From: Mariniblastus sp.
GTDB taxonomy: Bacteria; Planctomycetota; Planctomycetia; Pirellulales; Pirellulaceae
Assembly (NCBI GenBank): GCA_022447555.1
Contig: JAKVBF010000011.1
Location: 62,001-126,000 of the forward strand
Length of the DNA: 64,000 nucleotides
Direction of reading: 5' to 3'
A program made the position numbers and the translations under genes. Below are positions 34,302-43,254 of this stretch, piece after piece. Each line of letters starts with the position of its first letter. Position 1 is the stretch's first letter. The notes under the pieces are model-generated. The model searched no databases. It was not told the origin of the DNA and worked only from the letters and a program-made list of their open reading frames with translations.

Positions 34302-35060
34302 ATGGTTAAAAAGAAAGACGATATCGATCATATCCTGAGGAAATGGACATTCGACCCATCAAACGTCAACGTCCGCCTACTAGAACTCGCCAACCGTGAA
34401 GTGCTTCAAATGCGAGTGGACATGGGTGTCTTACAACTTGAAATCGACGGCCGACCTGATGGCGGTCGGCCCGATGGCGCTACCACCTACTTTGATCTGC
34501 TTCGTCAAAATGCGATGTCCGCCGAACAGAAGTTTGTCCTATCGGAAAAAGAGTGCGTAGAGGTGGATCGAGAGTTTGTTCAATTTTACCACCGTCGAAT
34601 ATGCTGGCTGCAATTGAAAGAGTTTGACCGTGCTGTAAGGGATGCCGATCACACGCTCGCTTTGATGGATTTCTGCAAGGTTCACTCGCCGGATGATGAA
34701 TGGACCATTTCTCACGAACAGTACCGCCCATTCGTTCTTTACCATCGGACACAAGCCGCTGCCCTGACTCAACTGGCCGTGGAAGACGCCGAAGGCGCGG
34801 AACGCGCCATTGAAGAGGTGAACCTTGGCCTCAAAAGCTTGCGGCAACTATTTTTAGACTACGAGGCCGAAGAACAATTTGATGAAGACGAATTAGTTCA
34901 AAGGCTGATTGAGTTTCGAGATAACCTGCGTGAAAAATATTCCGTCGGCCAAACCATGAATGAGCAGCTCGCTGCCGCAATCCAAAACGAGGATTACGAA
35001 CTGGCGGCCGACCTGCGGGATCAGCTCTCACAACGAGATGAGCCGTCTCAATTTGAGTAA
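34302..35060 (+). CDS. UVR-motif protein, unknown function
   Basis: 252 residues, acidic and largely helical. The C-terminal motif NEQLAAAIQNEDYELAADLRDQL (about residues 223-245) is a UVR (UvrB/UvrC-type) motif, found also in Clp regulators and stress proteins, where it mediates protein contacts. The rest resembles helical-repeat (TPR-like) segments: FYHRRICWLQLKEFDRAVRDAD and YHRTQAAALTQLAVEDAEGAERA. Near residue 51 a short duplicated GRPDG GRPDG looks like a recent small duplication. It is a likely adaptor or regulator, but the partner is unknown. GAAGG-type purine runs precede the ATG. Confidence 0.8.
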   Translation: MVKKKDDIDHILRKWTFDPSNVNVRLLELANREVLQMRVDMGVLQLEIDGRPDGGRPDGATTYFDLLRQNAMSAEQKFVLSEKECVEVDREFVQFYHRRICWLQLKEFDRAVRDADHTLALMDFCKVHSPDDEWTISHEQYRPFVLYHRTQAAALTQLAVEDAEGAERAIEEVNLGLKSLRQLFLDYEAEEQFDEDELVQRLIEFRDNLREKYSVGQTMNEQLAAAIQNEDYELAADLRDQLSQRDEPSQFE

Positions 35061-35367
35061 ACACTCCCTGTTAGACTGTGTCAGACTGGTCTAATTGAAA
35101 AAACGAGCCCCAATTCTTCGCCCTGAGGCTCGCTCTCGATAGCATCTGATGATTCTGGAATTTTTACTTCGAAACTGCAAAATTTTCACAGTTCGGCTCA
35201 AGTTTCCTAAATGTGTCTGGTGCTAGCACTTTGCTACAAACTAATGCAACACCCTCTCTATCAATAACTTAGCCCTATCCAACATCATTTTCCTTTCACC
35301 TTGGCACGACAACTGCATACAACTCCTTTGTCAGCAATAAGAACCCACCCACACAAAGGAGTGTCTA
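35061..35367. other. csrA upstream region
   Basis: 307 bases. It starts with a weak stem (CGAGCC / GGCTCG around 35105-35133) that may end the previous transcript. It then carries a sigma-54-type promoter and the csrA leader with AAAGGAG six bases before the ATG. Confidence 0.6.
35301..35317 (+). promoter_or_regulatory. sigma-54 (RpoN) promoter of csrA
   Basis: TTGGCACGACAACTGCA has the -24 GG (35303-35304) and -12 GC (35315-35316) separated by exactly 10 bases. It matches TGGCACG-N4-TTGC with one mismatch (CTGC). Transcription should start near 35328, about 40 bases before the csrA start. Confidence 0.75.
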
Positions 35368-35718
35368 ATGCTAGTCCTTTCCAGGAAGCTAAATCAGGAA
35401 ATCATGATCGGCGAAAATGTAAAAGTTACCGTCTTAAAGGTCAGAGGGAACACCGTGCGATTGGGTATTGAGGCGCCTCGACACGTGCGCGTCTTAAGAG
35501 GAGAACTCCCGATTGAAAAAGATGAGGCAACGGCCGAAGTCACCATTGTCTTCAACGATCCGATCGAAACAGAGACCCCAGAAGGGCTCGACAGCCTTGA
35601 ATTCAAACCACCAGAGCCATCAGCGGAATCCATTCGCTACCAAACGAGAATGCCCAAGGCAGTATCTCATAATCGATTAAAAGCAATCGTCGCTGAAATG
35701 GGAAAGACTCGGCCTTGA
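35368..35718 (+). CDS. csrA: carbon storage regulator CsrA, with long C-terminal tail
   Basis: 116 residues. Residues 1-50 are a standard CsrA: MLVLSRKLNQEIMIGENVKVTVL, LGIEAPRHVRVLRGEL with the RNA-binding Arg44. The rest is a ~65-residue acidic-then-basic extension (PIETETPEGLDSLEFKPPEP ... RLKAIVAEMGKTRP), longer than the usual 60-75-residue protein. CsrA dimers bind GGA motifs in mRNA leaders and alter translation and stability. Its own leader has AAAGGAG at the ribosome site, a possible self-repression target. A strong sigma-54-type promoter sits just upstream. Confidence 0.94.
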   Translation: MLVLSRKLNQEIMIGENVKVTVLKVRGNTVRLGIEAPRHVRVLRGELPIEKDEATAEVTIVFNDPIETETPEGLDSLEFKPPEPSAESIRYQTRMPKAVSHNRLKAIVAEMGKTRP

Positions 35719-35968
35719 GACAACCCACCCAGACGTCATCTATTGGCCTCGATTGCCGTGACCGATTTAGCGACCGTCTCTTTCCATCCGTTTCCGGTCC
35801 GCCGCTCCGAAAGGTTGACTCAAAGGCGAGGAGCTTAGATCACTCGGAGCACGAATGGCTGGGATGCCATTGCAACCTTATTAAAACCGAGCATGCCTCA
35901 GATTCGAAGTTGGCCGCAACGACACTCAACTCCGACGGTCCGACGTGCGGCCTGAGTTCTCTCGTCCG

Positions 35969-38053
35969 TCAGCGATTGGTTTTGACTGAATCTGCTGACG
36001 ATTGAAAACCCGCTGGCCGCACCATCGTGTCTCGCCCCAAGTCTTCTCCTAGGCGTCCCAACGATTCCAAATGCCCCAACAAGATGCGGCGAACCTCTAC
36101 AATGGCCTGCGGGTGTCGATGCACATCCGAATGTTCTTCATCCACTTCCACCTCACTCGCCACTCCATCAATCTTGGCACTCTCGACAGCCACGATTCCA
36201 TCGCCCGGCACAATCCAATTTGGATTAATAAATTTCAGCCAACTCCCCTCAGAATTGTCACCATAAATATTATGAAAAATAACCCGATCCGCTTTTCTGG
36301 CTTGGCCCATGGTCTGGATGAATAAAGAGTCTGGTGCAAGAGAATCCACACTCGTAGGAACCGTCAATGTTTTGATATTCTTTAACTGAGATTCATTTTC
36401 ATAGACAAAATCTGAAAACTGGGATTCCAGTAATTGTGGGAGGCTAAACAATTTCTGGCCTATCCAACGGGTCGCCGTATTAGCGTAGCGTGTTCCATGA
36501 TGCGGCGAAGCTATCGTGATCACACGTGCCACCGATTGATTGGGTTCAAAGAAAAAGAGGTCTTTGAGCTCATCCAACTCTTCCGCGTCCCCAATCATTG
36601 TGTCAAATGGATCGTCACTCAAGATCTGCCAAAACTGTTCGCCACTATCGATCGCCTGCATTCGCGAAAGCAAGCCACCCATGCTGTGGCCCACCAAAAC
36701 CATCTGATCGATGGCATTTGATGTCTTTTCTGGATCAACCGTTTGTCGAAGCTTATTTAAATCGGATCGCATTTGACGAGCGCTAATCCAAAATGGCTGG
36801 CCGGTCGGGTACATGTAAAACCAGAATTGGTACTGTTTTCGAATTTCCGGATCGGCTCGAAGATCATTGAACATCGGCAACCAGGTAACCGGAGACGACC
36901 AGAATCCATGGACCATAACGACAGGAATTTTCTCGGGATCATAGGGCTCGATCATGTAAAGACCGTAGAGATCGTCCGCGATATCCGCATTCAAAAGAGT
37001 CGCTGCTGACAATACATTTGAATCCAATAGTGGGTCACTCAAATAGTAGGCTAAAGGCAACGTAAACTCGGTTTCTAAGGGCACATTACGACCTGCCACG
37101 TTGACGGATGAAGTTTCCAGAGGATCATGCAAACGCATTATGACGCGATAGGAAGAGTGATCATCATCCGGCGGTAACACTTCGCAAAATGCGGTCATCG
37201 GCATTGCCAACGAGGGAGGGTAATACTGCTCAAAGCCGGCAATCTTATCGGCTTCGGGCACCTGCTCACGAACTGCAATCAACGGCACCCCGAGCCCAAA
37301 CGTACGATAACTATTTTCAAGTCCCTTCATTTTAAAATCGCTGACTAGTTCAAATCGCTCGAACTCTTCGACTTTCCACCGACCTTCGATGTGCATCTCA
37401 AATTCAACACGAAAATCTTCAGCTTCTAAAATTTCGTAAACGTGTTCTGGCTGAAACTCTGCATCCGGGCACATGATTCTTAACATGCCCTCAAGCGAAC
37501 GATTGTAGATATCGCAGATTCGACGAAACTGCGGGTCGTAGGCATTCCTTTTGATGTCCAGTTGACCGTCAAATAAGAACTGATAGGCGTGCATGACGGA
37601 GGTTAAATAAAGCTGAACAGCCGCTTTTTTCTCGCCGACCCTTGCCATCCAATTGGCCTCGATTTCGCTAAGCTCAGCGCTCGCGTGAACCATTGAAATC
37701 GTTGGGTTCTGGCGACACGTTTGCTGCACAACGGCTACCGTTTCAGCAGGACTGGATCGGTATGTTTGATCCAAGTTGTTTTGCCGCAAAACCAATTGGG
37801 TTCGGTCAGAAGGAGTCTCTCGTTTAGTCCATAGTCGGCGGACCGGTCCGCGATACTCGTATTTATCGAGTGGCTTCACTTCCACGTCGGGATCTGAAGT
37901 CAAGGCAATAACTTTTGCAAATCTTCTCGCGTCATCCATATTGTTTAGCTGGCAACCCAGAACCATGACCAGCAAGGCAGCTAGCATGACAATGGCCGCA
38001 CACCGATAGCTTGGGCTAAAGCCATCGTTTTGAGCGATTTTAAGAAAATCCAT
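35969..38053 (-). CDS. alpha/beta hydrolase lipoprotein (lipase-like)
   Basis: 694 residues. The N-terminal hydrophobic stretch ends in VLGCQ, a lipobox with Cys34, so the protein should be lipid-anchored. A large N-terminal region (about 40-380) of mixed fold has no recognised domain. The hydrolase fold starts at VVMVHGFWSSPVTW (oxyanion loop) and has the nucleophile elbow LVGHSMGGLL near residue 458 and a possible acid and His later (IASPHHGTRYAN). Such enzymes hydrolyse lipids, esters or amides; the family resembles triacylglycerol lipases. The region before the hydrolase may bind substrate or a partner. Confidence 0.85.
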   Translation of the reverse strand: MDFLKIAQNDGFSPSYRCAAIVMLAALLVMVLGCQLNNMDDARRFAKVIALTSDPDVEVKPLDKYEYRGPVRRLWTKRETPSDRTQLVLRQNNLDQTYRSSPAETVAVVQQTCRQNPTISMVHASAELSEIEANWMARVGEKKAAVQLYLTSVMHAYQFLFDGQLDIKRNAYDPQFRRICDIYNRSLEGMLRIMCPDAEFQPEHVYEILEAEDFRVEFEMHIEGRWKVEEFERFELVSDFKMKGLENSYRTFGLGVPLIAVREQVPEADKIAGFEQYYPPSLAMPMTAFCEVLPPDDDHSSYRVIMRLHDPLETSSVNVAGRNVPLETEFTLPLAYYLSDPLLDSNVLSAATLLNADIADDLYGLYMIEPYDPEKIPVVMVHGFWSSPVTWLPMFNDLRADPEIRKQYQFWFYMYPTGQPFWISARQMRSDLNKLRQTVDPEKTSNAIDQMVLVGHSMGGLLSRMQAIDSGEQFWQILSDDPFDTMIGDAEELDELKDLFFFEPNQSVARVITIASPHHGTRYANTATRWIGQKLFSLPQLLESQFSDFVYENESQLKNIKTLTVPTSVDSLAPDSLFIQTMGQARKADRVIFHNIYGDNSEGSWLKFINPNWIVPGDGIVAVESAKIDGVASEVEVDEEHSDVHRHPQAIVEVRRILLGHLESLGRLGEDLGRDTMVRPAGFQSSADSVKTNR

Positions 38054-38478
38054 TTACCTGTTGCCGTCTCGGTGAGCCCGGAAAGAATCCACAACTATGC
38101 CTATTACTACCGCTTAGCCGCGAGGTCAACGCCAACGGTGGGACATCTGGCTAGCAAATCACTACCGTTTAAAGCTCTGCCCTAAAAAAAGCCCTGCACA
38201 CCGTTGTCGTTGGTCCATCGAGTTACCTCTACCGAAACCCTCTCACCCCTGTCTGTTCAGAGCACCATCGCTTTTCAACTTTTTATTATTACGATGAATT
38301 GAGTCGCTTTTGTGAGAATCAAGATTTTACTTCTCCGCTGTCTATGGGAACATGAGGTTCAATGCGACGAAGTTAATGAATCGAAACCACCGCCTTTCCG
38401 ATTAACAAGAGCCCCTTCTTTCGAAGCCTGTTAGTTATGATGTCCCGCATTTCAAATTTTTATTTTAAAGGTTGAGCC
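38054..38478. other. 425-base intergenic region
   Basis: Between the divergent lipoprotein gene and the DegT aminotransferase gene. AAAGG lies 7 bases before the TTG start at 38479. I see no open frame of note, no repeat and no clear promoter. Confidence 0.45.
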
Positions 38479-39609
38479 TTGAATCCGAACCTGGCAATCA
38501 ACGGTGGCTCTCCGGTCATCAATGCGGCCCCCCCATCATGGCCAATCGCGAATAATGCCATTAAGGAAGCTATTTCACAGGCATTAGCCGACGGTAGCTG
38601 GGGAAAATACGAGTCCAGATGGACGGAAAAACTGATTGAACGACTGCAGGAACTCTACCAGGTAGAACACGTTCTACTCTGCTCAAGTGGCACCATCGCA
38701 GTGGAACTTGGGCTCCGGGGACTTGGGATTTCAGAACACTCAGAAGTGATTCTTGGCGGCTATGACTTCCCCGGTAATTTTAGGGCAATTGAAGCGGTTC
38801 AAGCATTTCCTGTTTTAGCCGACGTTATAACAGGGGGCTGGGTCCTCGATCCATTAGAAGTGCAACAAGCCCTTTCCGACAAAACGTCCGCCGTGATTGT
38901 CTCCCATCTTCACGGCCAATTGGCACCTATCCAAGAACTTAAGAAGATTTTAAGCCCGCTCGATATTCCTGTGTTAGAAGATGTTTGTCAAATGCCCGGC
39001 GCCCAATTCGAATCGCGGCCTCTTGGCTGCTTTGGAGATGTTGCCGCGTTGAGTTTTGGAGGCAGCAAGCTCTTGTCGGCAGGCCGTGGCGGGGCTTTGT
39101 TGACCCAATCGGCTGAAATTTATCAGCGAGCCAAAATCTATAACAGTCGCGGTAATGAAGCATTCCCGCTCAGCCAGCTTCAAGCCGCGGTGTTAGGACC
39201 TCAACTTGATCAAATCGCAGAATTGAATAAGACGCGACATACCCGGGCATTAGAAATCATCGAGGGCACCCATGGTACCGAAGCGCTGGGGCCGTTGCGG
39301 CAAATCGCTCGTGGCGAAACGACCTTACCGGCCTATTACAAATTGCCATGGTTACTGGACGATGTAAAAAGTGGATGGCCGCGAGGCGATTTCGTCAGAG
39401 CAGTGCAAGCTGAAGGAGTGGCAATGGACGTTGGATTCCGCGGGTTCACCCGGCGATCAAGCCGACGCTGCCGACAAGTGGGGCCGTTGCTCAATTCTCG
39501 GGTTGCTTCTCAGCAAACCATTCTGTTACACCACCCCACACTTCTCGAGCCCAGTGACTATGCGGCTTTGGTTTGCGAGGCCATCAACAAAGTGACCCGC
39601 GGCGTCTAA
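38479..39609 (+). CDS. DegT/DnrJ/EryC1-family aminotransferase
   Basis: 376 residues from a TTG at 38479, supported by AAAGG seven bases upstream. The order of blocks fits PLP sugar aminotransferases: LCSSGTIAVELGLRGLGI (PLP phosphate site), then PVLEDVCQMPGA (Asp that pairs with the pyridine nitrogen) and SFGGSKLLSAGRGGALLT with the PLP lysine at residue 197. These enzymes transaminate nucleotide-linked keto-sugars for lipopolysaccharide or antibiotic sugars, or cyclitols. No neighbouring sugar-nucleotide genes indicate the substrate. The C-terminal third is less typical. Confidence 0.9.
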   Translation: MNPNLAINGGSPVINAAPPSWPIANNAIKEAISQALADGSWGKYESRWTEKLIERLQELYQVEHVLLCSSGTIAVELGLRGLGISEHSEVILGGYDFPGNFRAIEAVQAFPVLADVITGGWVLDPLEVQQALSDKTSAVIVSHLHGQLAPIQELKKILSPLDIPVLEDVCQMPGAQFESRPLGCFGDVAALSFGGSKLLSAGRGGALLTQSAEIYQRAKIYNSRGNEAFPLSQLQAAVLGPQLDQIAELNKTRHTRALEIIEGTHGTEALGPLRQIARGETTLPAYYKLPWLLDDVKSGWPRGDFVRAVQAEGVAMDVGFRGFTRRSSRRCRQVGPLLNSRVASQQTILLHHPTLLEPSDYAALVCEAINKVTRGV

Positions 39610-39646
39610 GCCCCTCTAAAAGCTTATCTGCGTGGGGTGCCAGACT

Positions 39647-40081
39647 CTACTCAGACGATTGCGGCTGAATGAACAAAGCTCGTTTTTGGTTCGGCAACGA
39701 ATAATCAAAACCGCAAGCGAGGAACATTTCATCCGAGTTTGAAATCGCCATCAATTCAAGCACATTCATTTCCCCGGCCAGCGCGACACATCGGTTCACC
39801 AATTCCCGGCCGATACCGAGGCGTTGAAAATCCGAATCGACTGCTAAGCATTGGATCTCACTGAGCTTTGGGGAATAAATTTCCAGCGCCACAAAACCAA
39901 CCAAATCTCCATTGGCTGAGGCTGTAAAAGAATATTGCATCAAGCGTTGAATTTCATCCATCGAGCGAGGCAATAGCTGCTGCTGTTCAACAAACTTTTG
40001 AACGAAGCAATGAGCTTCCATTAGACCGACGGCCGGGTCACCACGACTATAGATAATCGAAATGGGTTCCGAAGAGTTCAT
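39647..40081 (-). CDS. GNAT-family N-acetyltransferase
   Basis: 144 residues. Acetyl-CoA binding motif A reads QRLGIGRELVNR, with the preceding strand IQCLAVDS and the following helix. It ends with MFLACGFDYS. The layout resembles the acetyltransferase domain of N-acetylglutamate synthase (ArgA) and its relatives. It is the likely downstream partner of argE on the same strand (65-base gap), which fits an arginine-pathway role as a short N-acetylglutamate synthase, but this is inference. Confidence 0.8.
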   Translation of the reverse strand: MNSSEPISIIYSRGDPAVGLMEAHCFVQKFVEQQQLLPRSMDEIQRLMQYSFTASANGDLVGFVALEIYSPKLSEIQCLAVDSDFQRLGIGRELVNRCVALAGEMNVLELMAISNSDEMFLACGFDYSLPNQKRALFIQPQSSE

Positions 40082-40146
40082 TAAAATCTCAACTCATCAA
40101 AAGGTAAGTACTCGACCACTCGCGGGCACTTTAGGCACACAGCTTT

Positions 40147-41277
40147 TTATTGACAACACCAATGACGAATCATTTTTGCGTACATTTCGGTGCCAAGTTT
40201 TAATTGCTCCAACGAAATCCACTCGTTATGAGTGTGTGCCTGATCGATACTTCCCGGGCCGAAAACAATCTTGTCTGCTATTTCGGTCAACATTCCACCA
40301 TCGGTCCCGTAGGAAACCGTTTTTGCTTTGGGCCGATTGGCCAATTTCAGCGTTTGCTGAATGAACTCCGAATCGGGCTCTGCGTAAAAGGGCTCTCCCC
40401 ATTTATTAATCCGAACCTTCAATCCCTGTTCGGCCCCACACTTTAGGACCCGCTCAAACAGGGGCTCCAAATCAACCTCAGGCATGGGTCTTAAATAAAC
40501 CGTGCATTTACTCGATGCTGCGGTAATGTTGAGCGCTTGAGCGTCGTCCTTAATTCCAATGTTCCAAGAAACGGTGGAGGGCTGAAACAAACTGTTTTTG
40601 TATTCCGGCCCCGTCTCGGTCTCATCATGAATCGCTTTCATCTCCGCCAGAAATGGAATCATTGCCAAATTGGCGTTCAAGCCTTCACGTGTACTGGAAT
40701 GCGCCGCCTTTCCTTTGGACTTGGCGACGATCTCGTAGGAACCTTTATGAGCATGCACAACTTCTAATGAAGTCGGCTCACCAATGATTGCCTTCGTGCC
40801 GTGAGAAACCATTTCCCTGTACGTCTTACTCTCCTCGACAACGGCTCGAGCGCCATGAAAACCGACCTCTTCGTCGGCAGTGCATATGAAAAACAGCGGC
40901 TGCTTCAAATCGTCCCAAGAAAATTCCTGGGCCGCAGCCAACATGCAACCAATCGAACCCTTCATGTCACATGACCCTCGACCGTAAAGCCGTTCTTTAC
41001 CGACCGTCGGTTCAAAGGCGCCAAACTTCTCTGTGAACCACTTCTTCGCGGGCACCACATCGGAATGGCAAAAATAAGCCAAGCCACCGTGCCCACTACC
41101 TTTTTTGGCGACCAAGTTTACCTTGGAAACTCCGTTCGAATCTTTGTACTTTATTTTCTCTACAACGAACCCATGCTTGGTCAACTTCATTTCAAGGTAT
41201 TTGCTAATCATCCGGTTAGATTTATGACTTGTCGAGTCAAAGGCAACGAGTCGCTTAGTATATCGAAGTGCTTTCAT
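40147..41277 (-). CDS. argE: M20-family deacetylase, probable acetylornithine deacetylase
   Basis: 376 residues from the ATG at 41277, chosen over the longer frame to 41316 since the family begins near MKALRYTKRLVAFDS. Metal ligands are visible: FCHSDVVPA (His), GRGSCDMKGS (Asp), TADEEVG (catalytic and metal Glu), GEPT (Glu), and QAHTHNEW near the end (His). The dimerisation domain inserts between the last two. ArgE removes acetyl from N-acetylornithine in arginine synthesis. GRGSCDMKG is closer to ArgE than to DapE, but related M20 deacylases cannot be excluded. Confidence 0.8.
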   Translation of the reverse strand: MKALRYTKRLVAFDSTSHKSNRMISKYLEMKLTKHGFVVEKIKYKDSNGVSKVNLVAKKGSGHGGLAYFCHSDVVPAKKWFTEKFGAFEPTVGKERLYGRGSCDMKGSIGCMLAAAQEFSWDDLKQPLFFICTADEEVGFHGARAVVEESKTYREMVSHGTKAIIGEPTSLEVVHAHKGSYEIVAKSKGKAAHSSTREGLNANLAMIPFLAEMKAIHDETETGPEYKNSLFQPSTVSWNIGIKDDAQALNITAASSKCTVYLRPMPEVDLEPLFERVLKCGAEQGLKVRINKWGEPFYAEPDSEFIQQTLKLANRPKAKTVSYGTDGGMLTEIADKIVFGPGSIDQAHTHNEWISLEQLKLGTEMYAKMIRHWCCQ

Positions 41278-41625
41278 GGAAACCTGACGTGACGATACTG
41301 TGAAAAGCGGCACCAACCTTTTAGCAAGCGATATCAGGGTGGCGGGGAGATTACTTGTTCAAAATAAGTCTAACTGGGATTGGTTTCAAGTAAATTGTCA
41401 TGTTTGATAACAGTTTCTATGATGATACGCTCACCGATCTCGAACTGGTCCGCCGCTGCAACGCTTGATCCTCAAGGAGTGAGTATTCAACCAATAACCG
41501 ACAACTATGCAATGGCGTTTGCCAAAACCAAATGAAGAAGGTAGATACCCAATCAACCATCATCGCGAACTTTGGTACATTAGGTTCAAGAAAACTCGCA
41601 GCACATTTGATGAAAGTTATTCCCT
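41278..41625. other. intergenic region with a strong promoter match
   Basis: 348 bases between argE and the DHPS-like gene. It carries one good sigma-70-type promoter (see the next entry). A ribosome-site-like AAGGAGTGAG at about 41476 precedes only an 18-codon frame, which I do not call. Confidence 0.5.
41395..41423 (+). promoter_or_regulatory. sigma-70-type promoter of the DHPS-like gene
   Basis: TTGTCA (41395-41400) and TATGAT (41418-41423) are separated by 17 bases; each matches 5 of 6 consensus positions. The leader to the next gene would be about 195 bases. Confidence 0.6.
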
Positions 41626-43041
41626 TTGCCCCAAAAAATACTTTTTGTCACAGGACGATTGGCAGAGCACTCGCTGCGATCTACGCTTGCCCCATTGGCT
41701 GATTCCATCGGCTTCGATTTCTCCATTCAAGTCATGCCGATCACAGTGGCCGCGTTGATGACGCCCAATTGGATCGCAAAACACCTCGATATTCCCTCGG
41801 GGACAACGCGAATCATTTTACCGGGCTATTGTGACGGGGACCTTCAGCCCATCCGCGATGTGACCGATCTTCCGCTCACGACCGGCCCCAAGGACCTCCG
41901 CGATTTACCCCGATTGTTTGGTCAACAAAAGATTCCGCCAAGCCTCGAACAATGGACGATTGAGATCATCGCTGAGATCAACCACGCGCCGCGACTGACC
42001 AGGACACAAATCACTCAGATGGCCCAGAGCTACGCTGCTGACGGGGCGGACTGGATAGATATTGGTTGCGAACCCAATAGGCAGTGGACCGATGTGGCCG
42101 ACACGGTAAAAGCCGTAAGAGACCTCGGTTTAAGTGTTTCCATTGACAGCCTTAACCCCAAGGAAATTGAACCGGCCGTTCAGGCCGGTGCAGGACTCGT
42201 TTTATCGGTAAACAAAACCAATCGAGAGGCAGCCAAAGATTGGGGCGTGCCCGTGGTTGTAATTCCGGACCAGATCGACCAATTGGATTCGATGGAATGC
42301 ACTCTCGAGGTTTTAAGTAAAGCAGGAGTCCCCCTTCGAATTGATCCAATCCTAGAGCCCATTGGGCTGGGTTTTGCCGCGAGCCTAGAACGGTACCTTG
42401 CAGCCCGACGGCGATGGCCGGACGCAGAAATGATGATGGGGATCGGTAATCTCACCGAATTAACAGATGTGGACTCGGCTGGCGTCAACTTTTTGCTACT
42501 GGGAATTTGCCAAGAGCTAAACATTCAAAGCGTCTTAACCACCCAAGTTATCAATTGGGCACGGTCCAGTGTTAAGGAATGTGATCTGGCTCGGCGATTG
42601 GTCTATTACGCAGTTCATCAGCAGGCCCCTCCAAAAAATTTATCGAATGACCTAGTGAGCTTGCGGGATAGTCGGTTGGTGCATTTCACGGCAAACCAAT
42701 TAGAAGACTTGGCCAAACAGATCAAAGACAACAACTATCGAATCTTTGCCCAAGACGGCGAAATCCACTTACTCGGATCGGGGCACCATCTGCATGATCG
42801 GGATCCGTTCGTTGTCTTCGACCAACTGGCGCAAACTCAACCAACCAATCTAACGCCATCACACGCGTTTTATCTCGGCTATGAGATGTCTAAAGCAATG
42901 ACCGCCCTGACACTTGAGAAACAATACACACAGGATGAATCTCTTGACTGGGGCCACTTAACGGAACACGAAAAAAATCGCCATCGCCTACAAAAGCGTT
43001 TTCGAAGTTCCGAACGCAACCCAAAAAAGACTCCACCGTAA
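41626..43041 (+). CDS. dihydropteroate synthase-like protein (DUF6513 type), H4MPT pathway
   Basis: 471 residues from a TTG at 41626; an in-frame stop lies 12 bases upstream, so this is the first possible start, and homologues begin similarly with ILFVTGRLAE. The N-terminal part (about 1-125) is a separate domain. The central barrel resembles dihydropteroate synthase: YAADGADWIDIGCEP (as DHPS 'GADIIDIGGEST'), LGLSVSIDSLNPKEIEPAVQAGA and MMMGIGNLTELT. Relatives occur in methanogens and in methylotrophic and planctomycete H4MPT gene sets. They are thought to join the pterin to the arylamine or serve in an early H4MPT step. The exact reaction is not settled. It lies 7-9 kb from the beta-RFAP synthase operon. 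Confidence 0.85.
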   Translation: MPQKILFVTGRLAEHSLRSTLAPLADSIGFDFSIQVMPITVAALMTPNWIAKHLDIPSGTTRIILPGYCDGDLQPIRDVTDLPLTTGPKDLRDLPRLFGQQKIPPSLEQWTIEIIAEINHAPRLTRTQITQMAQSYAADGADWIDIGCEPNRQWTDVADTVKAVRDLGLSVSIDSLNPKEIEPAVQAGAGLVLSVNKTNREAAKDWGVPVVVIPDQIDQLDSMECTLEVLSKAGVPLRIDPILEPIGLGFAASLERYLAARRRWPDAEMMMGIGNLTELTDVDSAGVNFLLLGICQELNIQSVLTTQVINWARSSVKECDLARRLVYYAVHQQAPPKNLSNDLVSLRDSRLVHFTANQLEDLAKQIKDNNYRIFAQDGEIHLLGSGHHLHDRDPFVVFDQLAQTQPTNLTPSHAFYLGYEMSKAMTALTLEKQYTQDESLDWGHLTEHEKNRHRLQKRFRSSERNPKKTPP

Positions 43042-43254
43042 GCTCACCTCTCTGGGCTAACCCCGGACCGGTAAGGGGTTCATCAAGACCAACTCCGTTC
43101 GACTCCTGATATCCGTTCTTCTCAATTTAAATTCTTTTCCAGATTTCATCGGGGCGATGGTTTTACCGGAGCGAAGGTTAAGCAATACTTATTATTTTGG
43201 GAGCCCTATCCATGCCCCGCGAAACCACCCACCCTTATTTTTGAGGCCACGCTG

